64,000 bases of DNA from assembly GCA_964019335.1 (NCBI GenBank), contig OZ025666.1, positions 312,501 to 376,500 of the forward strand. The letters are read 5' to 3'. A program made the translations under genes and the position numbers. The notes under the pieces were generated by a model. That model did not search any database. It worked only from the letters and a program-made list of their open reading frames with translations, and was not told the origin of the DNA. Below are positions 49,150 through 60,541 of this stretch, one piece after another; the stretch's first letter is position 1; each line of letters starts with the position of its first letter. The DNA is from Diplonema japonicum. Taxonomy: Eukaryota; Euglenozoa; Diplonemea; Diplonemida; Diplonemidae.

Positions 49150-49928
49150 ATGCCGCACCCAAGCTTGGAACAGCTAATGGTCGTTGCGAATACTGCAAAG
49201 AAGGATGTCGACAGTGCTTACGAAGGCTACAGGAAGGTGGAAGAGAAATTTGTCGATGTGGGAAATGAGGTAGCAGACGAGGGCGGCATGGGGGTGGTCA
49301 ACAAGGCACTACAAGGCGCGGAAGAGGCCTTAAAGGGAATCGGGTGGGTGGGGTCGGCTGACAGCAACGAAGCGATGATGGCACTACACAAACAACAAGA
49401 GATTCTGAAGAAGGTCGTCGAGAATGCGGAGGCAGACATGACACCCGCAGCGAAAAATCAAACGGAAACCATCCTCCAAGAGGTGAGGAACGACATGAAG
49501 CTGCTCATCAAATGGAGCACAAAGTACCCTAAACATATGAATAAAATATATCTTGAAGATGATGCCGCTGTTTACTTTTCAGATGGCACCTTCTTCACTG
49601 CTGAGGTGCCGATATTTGTTGCGAAGGAGGTGGAAGACGATCCCAGTACGACAGTGGTCACTTTTGCACCCACTTCTTCACCAGTCTACACTGAGGTTGA
49701 GGAGAAGAAGGTTGACAATTGTGCTGATGTGATGCCTCAGGTCACAAACTGGTGCAGAGCGCTGATTGACCGTTTAAAGGTACCGTCGGATAACCTGGTG
49801 TGCATTTTTTTTTTTTTTTCTCGCAAGAAAAAAAAAAAAAAAAAAAAAAACAGGCCGACACCTGGTCCCAACTCTGTCGTTACCTTGGATGTCCCAAAAA
49901 CCTCTGTGAGGTGCTTTTTACAGCTTAA
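49150..49928 (+). CDS. unknown protein with helical N-terminus, 240 aa
   Basis: Exons 49150-49797 and 49854-49928; the 56-nt intron (GTGTGC, poly(T), poly(A), CAG) is phase 0. Without splicing the frame would run into a lysine-rich artefact; splicing gives a tidy end, DNLADTWSQLCRYLGCPKNLC. Residues 1-120 are mainly helical (KKDVDSAYEGYRKVEEKF, LHKQQEILKKVVENAEADM). A beta-rich segment follows (KIYLEDDAAVYFSDGTFF) and the last 60 residues carry several cysteines. No family recognised. Confidence 0.65.
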
Positions 49929-50251
49929 AATTGTCTACGTGTTTTTTTTTTATTTTCCGAAACTGGCCCAAATGCCTGTAGAGAACGAGAAAAAAAAAAA
50001 AAAAACAGAGGTATCTTAGTCCGTAGTTTCTGCAACGATGGAGGCCTTCACGCCACAGCAGCCTGCCACTTCTATAGCCGCCCTTCTTCGATGAATCAAC
50101 AAAAAAAGGAAGAAAGAAATATCAAAAATTATCAGCCCCCCCCCCCCCCCAAAGAGTTTCCACTCTTTGTGTTTCTTTCTTTCTTTCTTTTATCATGTGA
50201 AACGTTTAGAAGAAGAAAAAGAAAAAAAAAACAGGATTAGGAAAAAAAAAG

Positions 50252-50927
50252 ATGGCGTTTTTGGGTAACCTGTTCAAGAAGAAGAAGACCCCTGAGGAGC
50301 AGATGAGGGAATACAAAAGGAGCATAGATAAGACGATTAGAGAACTCGAGAGGGAGAGGACGAAAATGCAAAACCAAGAGAAAAAGCTGGTTGCGGAGAT
50401 GAGAAAGATGGCGAAGTCCAATCAGACTGAGTCCTTGCGAATTATGGCGAAGGACCTGGTGCGAACAAGGGCATCATGCACGCAGTTTTACAAGATGAAG
50501 GCTCAGATGCAAGCGGTTTCACTGAGGCTGCAGACATTGAATAGCACGGCCGCTATGGCCAAGGCGATGCAGGGTGTTACCAAGTCGATGTATGGGAAAA
50601 AAAAAAAAAAAAAAAAAAAAAAAAGGAAAATGATGAACGCCAAGATGAACATCCCTGCCATGCAAAAGGTCATGATGGAGTTCGAAAAGCAGAATGAGAT
50701 CATGGGCATGAAGTCAGACATGATGGACGACGCCATTGACGATGTCATGAACGATGAGGTCGACGAGGAAGAAGAAACCGAAGCCCTTGTCAACCAGGTG
50801 CTTGACGAAATTGGTCTAGAGTTCAGCTCAAAGGTCGGGGTTGCGAACGACCGTATTGGACCCCAGGAAGAAGCTGCTGGTGAAGATGACGATTTGCAAT
50901 CACGTCTGGACAAGCTAAGGAAATCGT

Positions 50928-50929
<2 letters not shown>
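50252..50929 (+). CDS. CHMP2: ESCRT-III subunit CHMP2/VPS2 (213 aa after splicing)
   Basis: Exons 50252-50589 and 50626-50929. The 36-nt intron (GTATGGG, poly(A), AG) is a multiple of three with no stop, so the unspliced frame stays open and would insert a run of nine lysines; family comparison favours removal (GVTKSM then KMMNAKMNIPAMQKVMMEF). CHMP2 features: N-terminal GNLFKKKKTPEEQMREYKRS basic helix, the MMEFEKQNEIMGMKSDMMDD core, an acidic stretch, and a C-terminal MIM1-like helix (LQSRLDKLRKS) for Vps4 binding. ESCRT-III filaments sever membrane necks in endosomes and cytokinesis. Confidence 0.9.
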
Positions 50930-50967
<38 letters not shown>

Positions 50968-51277
50968 CCCAGTGTTTTTTTTCCCCCCTCACTCCCAAGA
51001 TGGTTTCGCTCGGGTTTTCTGTTTCTTCTTTGTTCTTAGGTTGTGAGTTCATTTTTCTTCAGGGTGGTTAAGCTTAGCCTAAGCGATCCTGTCACATACT
51101 GCAGGTTCCTTTCAATGACACTTTTTTTTCTCTCTCTCTTTTGAAGCAAGAGTGGCCCGCTGTGTCGCATACATGGCACCTACTAAAATCGAGACATTTT
51201 TTTTTTTTTTCACATTAAAAAGAAATAAATAAAATAAAATAAAAATAAGTCACCCGTTTTGTTCGCCCAACACCCGT

Positions 51278-51330
<53 letters not shown>

Positions 51331-51896
51331 TATTCAACAAGTACTGCTCAGTTTCTTGTAAAGAGCAAAAAAAAAAAAAAAAAGAAAAGAAATAGTAGTG
51401 GTAGCATGCAGTATTTATCACAGGATCTTTACCGCATGCACGAACAAATGCTAAAAACCGACTCTCTTTTTAAGAATTTTGGCCTTTGTTTACCCTCCTT
51501 TCATGTTTCCACTTACCTTCTTTTAACAAGCCCCTATTTTCACTGTTTTTAGGAGGGAACCAGTTGGCACCCTGGTTATTCTGGCCGAGTGGGTGCATTT
51601 TCATTTCTTTTTTTTTTTTGTCCTCTTTTTCGGTTTTTCTTACAACTACCCCCCTTTTTTTTGTTCTTTTTTTCTTCCATATACTCCTAGCCCCTCCCCC
51701 TTCTTCTTGGGGGGGGAAAAAAAACAACACAAGGGAAAAAAAATGGTTTTTTTTTTTCCTTACTTAGTACCTCTTTCGTTATTTTCTCTGTGAAATATGT
51801 TTTTTTTTTTGAGTTTTTTATTTCCTTAACCCCCCCCACCTCTTTTTCATTTACCCCACACGCAGGTGGTTAGGTTAAGAAAAACTCCCAAAAAAG

Positions 51897-51927
<31 letters not shown>

Positions 51928-51953
51928 AAATACAACAAACGTATGACCTTGTA
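50930..51953. other. intergenic, homopolymer-rich
   Basis: Includes a poly(T) run of about 48 nt (51280-51328). No gene or RNA recognised. Confidence 0.5.
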
Positions 51954-52355
51954 ATGGGCAACAGTAACTGTGGGCTATGTGAGTGTAACGGGTTTCGTGA
52001 GCCTGAAGATCCCTTGGTGGGGGGAGATGACGACGAAGAAATTTCGGAGTTGGAAGAAGAATCGAAAATCATAAACATAGAGAAGGAACTGGTGGTGCCT
52101 GGCACCGACCTAAGGAGGCAGCAGAGGCGGACTGTCCAGGTGCGCCAGGGGAATTCCTTTTACGAGGTGAGCAGCCTGATACTCGACCTCTTCCCCGACA
52201 ACAGCAACACCTTTTCCTTACGAGATAGAAAAGAGCGGATCCTGTTGGCCTCCGTGCAGAGCTCCTCTTACTCGTACGCCAACCTCACGAACGGCGCCAC
52301 CTATAAAATACAGGATGAAACGACGCTCTTCCCAAGCCCGCAATTCCGGGCTTGA
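51954..52355 (+). CDS. small putatively N-acylated protein, 133 aa
   Basis: Single exon, ATG 51954. It begins MGNSNCGLCEC: Gly2 with downstream Ser4 and Cys6/9/11 fits N-myristoylation plus palmitoylation, a combination used by flagellar-membrane proteins in kinetoplastids. An acidic stretch follows (GDDDEEISELEEES), then a mixed beta/alpha region (RRTVQVRQGNSFYEVSSLIL). The family is not recognised. A membrane-associated role is inferred only from the acylation motif. Confidence 0.6.
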   Translation: MGNSNCGLCECNGFREPEDPLVGGDDDEEISELEEESKIINIEKELVVPGTDLRRQQRRTVQVRQGNSFYEVSSLILDLFPDNSNTFSLRDRKERILLASVQSSSYSYANLTNGATYKIQDETTLFPSPQFRA

Positions 52356-52453
52356 GAAGAGAGACTTTTTTTTTTTTTTTTTTAATCATCATTCTTTTGT
52401 CCCCCCTCTATTCCACAAAATGAAGAAGAAAAAAAAAAAAAAAAAAAAAAGAA

Positions 52454-53290
52454 ATGCTGCGCAAACCAAGGGTGTATGGGGATATTGATGAAAGCCAAGA
52501 GGTGCACGATGAAATACGGGAGGTGGGCAAAGTGGTAAGAGACGGCATCGCAAGCAGGAAGCATGCCGGGTTCAGTGGGGAGCAAGGCGTGCTCGACGGC
52601 CTGCGGCAACATGGAGCCGCACCAGGCGGGCAGAAAATGATGAACGCAGAAATGAAAGCCGCTCTGTGGTCCATCCAAGAAGGCACCTACGTGACATGGC
52701 GCCGCCCCGACTTACCTGCTAAAGACGACTGTTGCAGAGTGGGCCCGGACACATTGTGCTTCTGCGGCTGCCCTCTAAAGCACCACAACCTATCGAACAG
52801 AAAGGTGAACTGTACTTCGTGCAGATGCCCTTACTACCGGTACATCCCCTCAAGGCCAGAGGAAATCGGTTTCGGGCACCTCACAAGACGCAAGGAGTTT
52901 GACATAACTCAATGGTCTCCAAAATGTCGTTGCAAGCACGGGTCAAAAGAGCACCGCCCTAAATGCAAAGGTTGTGGATGTCCTTCTTATCAATCTGACT
53001 GGGCGTGCCTCGTTTGCGATGGGAAGTGGGAGGACCACGAAACGGTTTTTGAATCTGAAAGCGATCGCCGGCTTTCTGGGAGGACCGTTGGGGACCAATA
53101 TAAGCCCTTGGCGGGTGTCGGTGCAGAGTTTTCCAATATCGTTTTCGGGAAGAAGAATTCCCAGGGCGTACACGTTCTATCCCCACCGAAGACCCGCAAC
53201 CCCAAGCCATCTGTCTCATGCACCTCATGCGGCACCCGCTTCGCATCGCAGACTGCGAAATTCTGCTCCGAATGTGGTGTAAAAAGATGA
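52454..53290 (+). CDS. FAM221-type cysteine-rich protein, 278 aa
   Basis: Single exon from ATG 52454, right after a poly(A) run. Residues ~90-200 are a Cys/His-rich domain with repeated C.C..H knuckles (CFCGCPLKHHN, CTSCRCPYYRYIPSRPEEIG, CRCKHGSKEHRPKCKGCGC, CLVCDGKWEDHETVFE), the pattern of the FAM221A/B family found in ciliated eukaryotes. The C-terminus adds a zinc ribbon (CTSCGTRFASQTAKFCSECG). Molecular function of FAM221 proteins is not established. It ends 38 bp before a MITE-like element. Confidence 0.75.
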   Translation: MLRKPRVYGDIDESQEVHDEIREVGKVVRDGIASRKHAGFSGEQGVLDGLRQHGAAPGGQKMMNAEMKAALWSIQEGTYVTWRRPDLPAKDDCCRVGPDTLCFCGCPLKHHNLSNRKVNCTSCRCPYYRYIPSRPEEIGFGHLTRRKEFDITQWSPKCRCKHGSKEHRPKCKGCGCPSYQSDWACLVCDGKWEDHETVFESESDRRLSGRTVGDQYKPLAGVGAEFSNIVFGKKNSQGVHVLSPPKTRNPKPSVSCTSCGTRFASQTAKFCSECGVKR

Positions 53291-53327
53291 GTCTTTTGTT
53301 AATTAAATCCACCCCCTCCTCCCCCAG

Positions 53328-53620
53328 GGCTATGCTGGCAAGGAAACGCGTTTCCAAGCATTTTTGTTTTAACAATATTATTGTCGAGACTAAAAACTAG
53401 TTGATGGCAGCGTAATGAGCTATTTTATTAGGTAAAATTCCGCTCGTGCGCACAAACAAATGGAGCGCCAAACTAGTTTTTTTTGAAAATAAGGAAACGG
53501 GAACGGAAACGGAAACGTTTCCTTACTTTGGGGCCGTTTCCTTAAGAAGGGTACGCGTTTCCTTAAGTATCTAAAAAATAAGGAAACGGAAACGTTTCCC
53601 CGTTTCTTGCCAGCATAGCC
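53328..53620. mobile_element. foldback/MITE-like element, 293 bp, 20-bp terminal inverted repeats
   Basis: The left end GGCTATGCTGGCAAGG.. (53328) and the right end CTTGCCAGCATAGCC (to 53620) are inverted copies with one indel. The interior repeats GGAAACG/CGTTTCC many times in both orientations, so most of the element can fold on itself. A related fragment (GTGCGCACAAA..GCCAAACTAG) occurs at about 62580-62610. Confidence 0.7.
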
Positions 53621-53643
53621 GCCGCGCCCCCCCCCCCCCCCCC

Positions 53644-54311
53644 AGCCCTACGTTGTCGGCGTACGCGTACGCAGCAAAATCTGAAAAAGTGCGTACGGCT
53701 GTGCGTACGGCTCCTTACACTTACAGGTACAGGCTACGGGTCAAAGGGCTTACGTTGGACAAGAGGGGCAAATAAAAAAAAATGGGAGTGGGGTACAAAA
53801 ATGGATGGAAGAGAGGGTGGGCGGCAGGCTTCATGCAAACACTTTTACACCCGATTCGTCTCTATCTAGAGACGTTCTCTTCGTCATCAGGATCGGGCGC
53901 CCTGCAGGTCTTCCAACGCCAGTTCAGTTACACGCCAGTAGTCTCTCACAAACTGCGTGCAGGTGAAACTACGTTTGCTGAAGTAGAGTTTGACCTGAAT
54001 TATATCTCTGACAAGAGAATCAGCTTTGTCAAATCTCAATGGCCGATCTTTGGGCTTCCACCTTGAAAGGTGCCCCTTACCCGAGCTCCGTACACCGCAG
54101 GCCTGACCCTAAAGCCTAGTGCCAACAGGTCGCAAGAGAGGCCCTTGAGTATCCCACCACATGCCCAGTGACTATGGCCTTAGGCTTTTCCAAAATGAAT
54201 GCCGTACGCAAAAAATGCGTACGCGTACGCAGCAAAAATAAAAAAAGTGCGTACGGCGTACGTTCGAAATACGCGTACGTACGGCCGTACGCCGATAACG
54301 TAGCCCTAGCC
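53644..54311. mobile_element. second inverted-repeat element, ~0.67 kb, GTACG-rich ends
   Basis: CTACGTTRTCGGCGTACG at 53648-53665 recurs inverted near 54285-54303. Both ends are filled with GCGTACG/CGTACGC motifs. The middle holds an open frame (53782-54066, 94 codons, MGVGYKNGWKRGWAAGFMQT..) with no known domain and no transposase signature. Probably a non-autonomous DNA transposon, possibly carrying captured sequence. Confidence 0.62.
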
Positions 54312-54600
54312 AAGATACTTAAAAGGAATGAAAAAAAAAGAGAATAAAAGAGGTGTGAGCTTATACCCCGTGCTACTTATTCATCTTAAGTTAGCAAAAA
54401 GAAAAAGAAGAAGAAGAAGAAAAAAGAGAGAGAAACAAAAAAAAATAGCTCAATATTTATATTCTTTGGAGTTTTTGTTTCTTTCTTTCCTGCCGCCTCA
54501 CCCTTTTTCCTTTGTATTGCCCGTAAAACTCAAACCCCCCCCCCCCCCACTTTTTGTTCACAGGATTTTTCAGGTTTCCAAAAGAAATACAAAAAAGAAA

Positions 54601-57600
54601 ATGAACAACAGGCGAGTGATGCTGTGCATGCTGGTGGCTGTCCTGGCGCTCTCTGCACGGGCTGATGAGAAGAGGGGCACGATCGAGGGTCCCGTGATCG
54701 GGATCGACCTTGGGACGACCTACTCCGTGGTGGGTGTGTGGCAGAACGGGCAGGTGGAGATCGTCCCGAACGAGATGGGTAACCGTATCACCCCCTCCGT
54801 CGTCGCCTTCACTGAGACCGAGCGTCTCATCGGTGACGGTGCCAAGAACCAGATGTCCCAGAACCCCGACAACACCATCTACACCGTGAAGCGTCTTATC
54901 GGCCGACTGTTCTCTGACAAGGTATGTTTGGGAAATGAAAGTACAGGGAAGAAAGAGGGGGAAGGGGAAAGGGAGGGGGGTGGCATGTATTTTTTTTTGG
55001 CTTTGTTGATTGAAACCTGTGATGAGAACAACGACATCAACACTCTCGTTCTTCTGATTTTAGTTATGAAGACAGATGTTCCGTTCATGCTTCTGCAATG
55101 CTGAGGATATGCGACATAATCATTTTTTTCCAAATACCGGAAACACTCCACGGTTGCCCATCTTTTTCCCATGTGGACACAGAAAGACAGAAGCATCCCA
55201 TTCCTTCACGTTGTTTCCCAGTTAGTGAAAAGAAGCGGAAAGAGGGAGGCTGAGACACCCGCATTGGAGGGACAGCATTCTGCAAACCTTCACCATTACC
55301 CCCCAGGGTAGCTTTTTGAAGTGTGCTGGAGGGCAAGTTTGGAAGGTGAGAGTGGAAGAGAAGCAGCTGAGGTCTTTTGTGTGGTGGTGAGGAGGGGCAA
55401 GAAAACCGACATGATGACCACATCATATCCACTAAATTTTCTGATGAAGAGTCTTAAAATCTACAATGTCATAGTTACTCTGATCTCTTTCCGTCCTTTC
55501 CCTTTGCTCACTTTTTCACCCAGAAAAACAGAACAAGAATAACCCCCCCCCCCCCCCCCCCGCATTTAAGGCAAGGGAATGAAGCATTTAGTCTTGTTTA
55601 TCCCTAGTCATTGTGGGGCAGATCCGCAAGCACATCAAGACGGAAGATATAATACCGGAAACACTCCACGGTTGCCCTCTTCCCTTAAGTGGAGGTGATG
55701 ACCACCAGACCCCTGGTTAGATGTTTTCCCCATGTGGGCACAGAAAGACAGAAGCATCCCATTCCTTCACGTTGTTTCCCAGTTAGTGAAAAGAAGCGGA
55801 AAGAGGGAGGCTGAGACACCCGCATTGGTGTAGCTTGATAATTTTCCTTCGGAATGATGAGAAACAAAATTCATAGATCTCGTTCGTCTGAGCAGACTTC
55901 CATTTTTTTGGAGGGCTGCGTGTGACTGATAAGAATTTTCGGCCTTCAAGCTGACCTTATTTTTTGCTGCCCTTCTCACTCTGTTGGCAGCAGGCCTTCA
56001 CACCCTGTGATGAGAACAACGACATCAACACTCTCGTTCTTCTGATTTAGTTATGAAGACAGATGTTCCGTTCATGCTTCTGCAATGCTGAGGATATGCG
56101 ACATAAATAAAATAAGGTTCTTTTTCCAAATACCGGAAACACTCCACGGTTGCCCTCTTCCCTTAAGTGGAGGTGACGACCACCAGACCCCTGGTTAGAT
56201 GTTCTTGTTTTTCTGAGCATTGATGTGTGGTGCCCAGCTATTTCACCGGTCATTCCCTCTCTTACTAAGGCAGAGAAGTTGTGCAGTGAGGCCTATTCCC
56301 CAACATGTCGAGAAGCATCCTTTCCTTCACGTTGTTTCCCAGTTAGTGAAAAGAAGCGGAAAGAGGGAGGCTGAGATCTCAAGAAGGGGGGCATTCGTTG
56401 TACCACCCATCCACCCCCCGCATTTAAGGCAAGGGAATGAAGCATTTAGTCTTGTTTATCCCTAGTCATTGTGGGGCAGATCCGCAAGCACACCAAGACG
56501 GAAGATAGAAAACCCTTTTCACCTTCGCAGAAACCCAAAAGAAGGCTCGTCTGATGACAAACCATATTTCTATATTTCACCTCTGACGCTTTGAGGGGTC
56601 TGCCCGAAAGGGTGGGCTCAGTTTGAAAATACGAACTTTTCGTCACACTGACCATGCCATCTACCGTCGGGACCCACTCTTCCCTGTGATGATAATGCAC
56701 TCCGTTTATCTTTGTAGGTTGGGACAACTGAGCACCTCGTGTGTTGAGGATGCTGCATTAGGATTTGTTAATCTAGAATAGACTGAGAAGGAAGACTAAA
56801 AGAGAAAAGCAACGAACAAGGTGGTCACAGCTAGTGGCAGCCCCAGCGACCCTCCATGGATCTGACCACCCGTTCCGACTCACCCAGATAGAGCTACGCC
56901 TCATATTCTCTAAATATCTCCCATCAAAAGTAAAGTTTTCGAAGAAGTGGTTGTTCTTTCCTTTTTTAAATGATGAAAATATATTCTGTCAGTGCTGGCA
57001 CCAGAGCAGAGCTGCGGAGGGGTAGCACCCTTTGTGACCATGAGCACATTTTTTATTATCCGCTGCTGAAATGAAAAGAAAGCCTACCCCACGAATACCT
57101 GGCAACAACAACCACAACCCACCCCCCGCATTTAAGGCAAGGGAATGAAGCATTTAGTCTTGTTTATCCCTAGTCATTGTGGGGCAGATATGGCTTCAGG
57201 AGGGCAGCAGCACAGCCGTGTGATGACCAACACGAGGCATTTGTCTGAACACCTTTTGCGACGATTATAAAAACGTATTCTACCTTAACTTATCGCTGAC
57301 GTTTGTGTTGCTGTGCTTGGGCTGATTTCCCTTTTTTTTCCTCTCCTTTTTTTTTTTTTTATTTTGCACCTGTCCCACCGGGGTGCAATTCTGCTGGGCT
57401 GAACACCCCCATGTCCTTCATCAGCGGGAAACACCCCGCAGATCAGTACCTCTAGCACTCGAGGCTGTCCCCCCTTTGTCCAAGATGAAAGAAAAAGGAT
57501 CTTAGTTTTTTGCAATACCACCAGAAACACTCCACGGTTGCCCTCTTCCCTTAAGTGGAGGTGATGACCACCAGACCCCTGGTTAGAGTCTTTGAGAAGG

Positions 57601-59856
57601 TCGATGTGGCGTGCATCGTGCATCGTCCCTCGCTATGCCTGCTGAGCGGACATGCCCAGGAGAGTACGTAAGGGGCGAGAGATGTGTGTGTGTGTGGTCC
57701 CTGCCACCAGACCCCTGGTCAGAGGTGAATGAGATATCGACAAGAGTCATCAGGAACTTGTGGCATGATGACAAACCATGTTTAGTGTAGTGCGCATCTG
57801 ACACCCTCTCTTGCAGGTGGTGGTTGAGAATACATACATCGGTCTAGACTCGTTTATCAACTGACCTTCCCACCTGCTTTCTTCTTTTTTGGTTCCCAGA
57901 GAAGTTCCAACAAGCTTCAGAGTCTCCGCATGATGATCAGAGAATACAATCCAATGACTGCTGTTTCCATGAGAAGCCATCTTCGGTGACATAAATTGTT
58001 TCTTAAAAATTTCAAAAAACTGACAAAAACACCAGAACAAGAAAGAAACTTTGAAATTCTAGCCTCCCTCTCTCTCTCTCTCTCTCTCCTTCCCTTGTTT
58101 TTATTTACTTACTCACAAACACAAACCCCACAGACCGTGCAAAGCGACAAGAAGCTGCTGTCCTACAAGATTGTTCCAGGCTCAAACGGGCACCCGGATG
58201 TGAAGGTGCACTACAAGGGTGAGGACAGGCAGTACACTGCGGAAGAGGTCTCGTCGATGGTGTTGACGAAGATGAAGGGTATTGCCGAGGATTTCCTTGG
58301 GAAGGAGGTGAAGAACGCTGTGGTGACTGTGCCCGCCTACTTCAACGAGGCACAACGTCAGTCGACGAAGGACGCTGGTACGATCGCCGGTTTGAACGTG
58401 GTGCGCGTGATCAACGAGCCGACGGCTGCGGCCATTGCCTACGGGCTGGACAAGAGGGACGAGGGTGAGAAGAACATCCTCGTCTTCGACCTTGGTGGTG
58501 GTACCTTCGATGTGTCGCTCCTCCAGATCGACGACGGCTTCTTCGAGGTGATCGCCACCAATGGTGACACCCACTTGGGTGGTGAGGACTTCGACAACAG
58601 GATGGTATGGTAAAGAAGAAAGAAAAGGAGGAAAAAAAAAAAAAAAAAAAACCCACCAATCCACACCACAGGTGAAGCACTTCTTGAAGGTGATCCAGAA
58701 GAAGCACGGGAGGGACCTGTCGAAGAACCAGAGGGCCCTCGCCCGTTTGAGGAAGGCCTGTGAGTCGGCGAAGCGTCAGCTCTCCACGCAGCCCGAGGCC
58801 CGTGTTGAGGTGGACGGGTTGGACGAGGGTCTGGACTTCTCGGAGAAGCTGAACCGTGCGAAGTTCGAGGAGCTGAACATGGACCTGTTCAAGGGTACCC
58901 TGAACCCCGTGAAGGCTGTGCTGGCGGACGGGAAGCTGAAGAAGGAGGAGGTGGACGAGATCGTGCTCGTGGGGGGGTCCACCCGTATCCCGAAGATCCA
59001 GAACCTCATCAAGGACTTCTTCAACGGGAAGGAGCCCAACAAGGGGATCAACCCTGACGAGTCTGTTGCCTACGGTGCGACGGTGCAGGGGGCCGTGATG
59101 AGCGGGGAGGTGAACGAGATCCTCGTGGCGGACGTGGTGTCCCTGTCGCTGGGGATCGAGACCGCTGGGGGGGTGATGACGAAGCTCGTGGAGCGAAACA
59201 CGCGGATCCCGACGAAGAAGGCGCAGACCTTCTCGACGTACCAGGACAACCAGCCCGGTGTGAACATCCAGGTCTTCGAGGGGGAGCGTTCGATGACGAA
59301 GGACAACAGGCTTCTCGGGAAGTTCGAGCTGTCGGGGATCCCTCCCGCCCCCCGTGGTGTGCCGCAGATCGAGGTGTCGTTCGAGGTTGACGCGAACGGG
59401 ATCCTCACCGTGGGGGCGGAGGACAAGGCGAGCAACAACAAGGAGGCGATCACGATCGCGAACGACAAGGGAAGGCTCAGCGAGGAGGAGATCGCGAAGA
59501 TGGTTCGCGAGGCCGAGGAGTTCCAGGAGGAGGACAAGAAGCTGAAGGAGAGGGTGGAGGCGAAGAACACCCTTGAGTCGACCGCCTACAACCTGAAGAA
59601 CCAGGTGAACGACGACGAGAAGCTCGGCGGGAAGCTCGACGAGGACGACAAGACGGCGATCGAGGAGGCGGTGAAGGAGGCTCTGGGTTGGCTGGACGAG
59701 AACCCGTCGGCCGACAAGGAGGAGTACGACGAGCAGCTCCAGAGCCTCCAGAGCATCACCAACCCCATCGTCTCCAAGGTCTACCAGCAGGGCGCCACTG
59801 AGGGCGGTGCTGGCGGCAGTGAGGACCAGGACATGGGTGACTCTGACGAGCTCTGA
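54601..59856 (+). CDS. BiP: ER Hsp70 chaperone BiP/GRP78, copy 2 (658 aa)
   Basis: Exons 54601-54921, 58134-58604 and 58672-59856; introns of 3212 and 67 nt. Protein identical to copy 1 except Asp to Gly in EALGWLDE and in QDMGDSDEL. Promoter-side sequence upstream of the ATG is unrelated to that of copy 1 beyond a few bases, whereas introns are almost identical, so the duplication or gene conversion started near the ATG. A longer open frame extends upstream to 54328 but the signal peptide begins at 54601. Confidence 0.95.
55016..57994 (+). repeat. snoRNA gene array in BiP2 intron 1
   Basis: Same order as in BiP1. U1 55016-55108; B 55192-55258; G 55286-55354; U8 55408-55487; C 55556-55625; A 55654-55724; B 55753-55819; U4 55851-55958; U1 56004-56095; A 56132-56202; X 56203-56309; B 56314-56379; C 56413-56483; U9 56548-56656; U7 56679-56795; U6 56967-57073; C 57122-57191; U5 57210-57316; H 57379-57445; A 57520-57590; Y 57591-57688; U2 57762-57868; U10 57926-57994. 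The main difference from BiP1 that I see is the poly(C) length before the first element C. Confidence 0.82.
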
Positions 59857-60541
59857 GCAGGTCGCGGTTCTTTTTTTTAAACGAAAAAGTAGGTGATGCT
59901 GAAAAACTCACCACAAAGAAAAAGTCCTCAAGGGGCTTTTTTGTCTTCTACTTTGAGTAACAATAACTATTCTTTAAAAGAAAATACCCCCATTTTTGTT
60001 TTCACCCTCTTCTCCTTTCTCTTTTCTTTTTCAAGTAGAGTCATCGCAAGTCACCCCAATGAGCACGCGCATCTCTCCGGATGGACAGATACACGCCCAT
60101 TGGACGGACGCATGTAGAGCAGAACTCTACATCGTCTTTGGATCTCTGATTTTACAAAGAAAAAGGCAAAGCAAAGAAAAAGAGGGAGTAAGAAAATAAT
60201 AGTCTTAAAATAAAAGGGGAGCGTTGGCATTGTGTGTGCTGGTTATTTCCTTCTCCAGGTTTCGACCCTTCACTTACCATCAGATATGTTGCTACTTCTT
60301 TCCTCTCTTCAGTTTTACCGTTTCTCTTCTATCTTGAAATTTTTGAAATTGTTATTCTTGCATAGTTTTTTAATGCTCACTTATTTCTTGTTTTTTGGGG
60401 GTTTCCAACCTCCCTGTGTATGTGTAGTTCCTGGTTGTGGTTTGGGGAGACACAAGCGAATGGGAAACCGCCACTGAAATCGAAACTGGCAGTGTCGCTG
60501 TGGGCTGCGGGGATGGAGGATCTGAAAATACATATCCATAT
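59857..60541 (+). other. BiP2 downstream region with one hairpin repeat
   Basis: Similar to the BiP1 downstream DNA but with a single copy of the CTCTCCGGATGGACAGATAC unit (about 60060-60165; hairpin 60112-60132). The remainder is T-rich spacer. Confidence 0.45.

Noticed and set aside
49798..50018. Lysine-rich C-terminal extension of the 49150 gene
   Set aside because: Created by reading through a poly(T)/poly(A) intron; the spliced form ends at 49928.
54328..54600. N-terminal extension of BiP2
   Set aside because: Lysine-rich low-complexity translation; the signal peptide shared with BiP1 starts at 54601.
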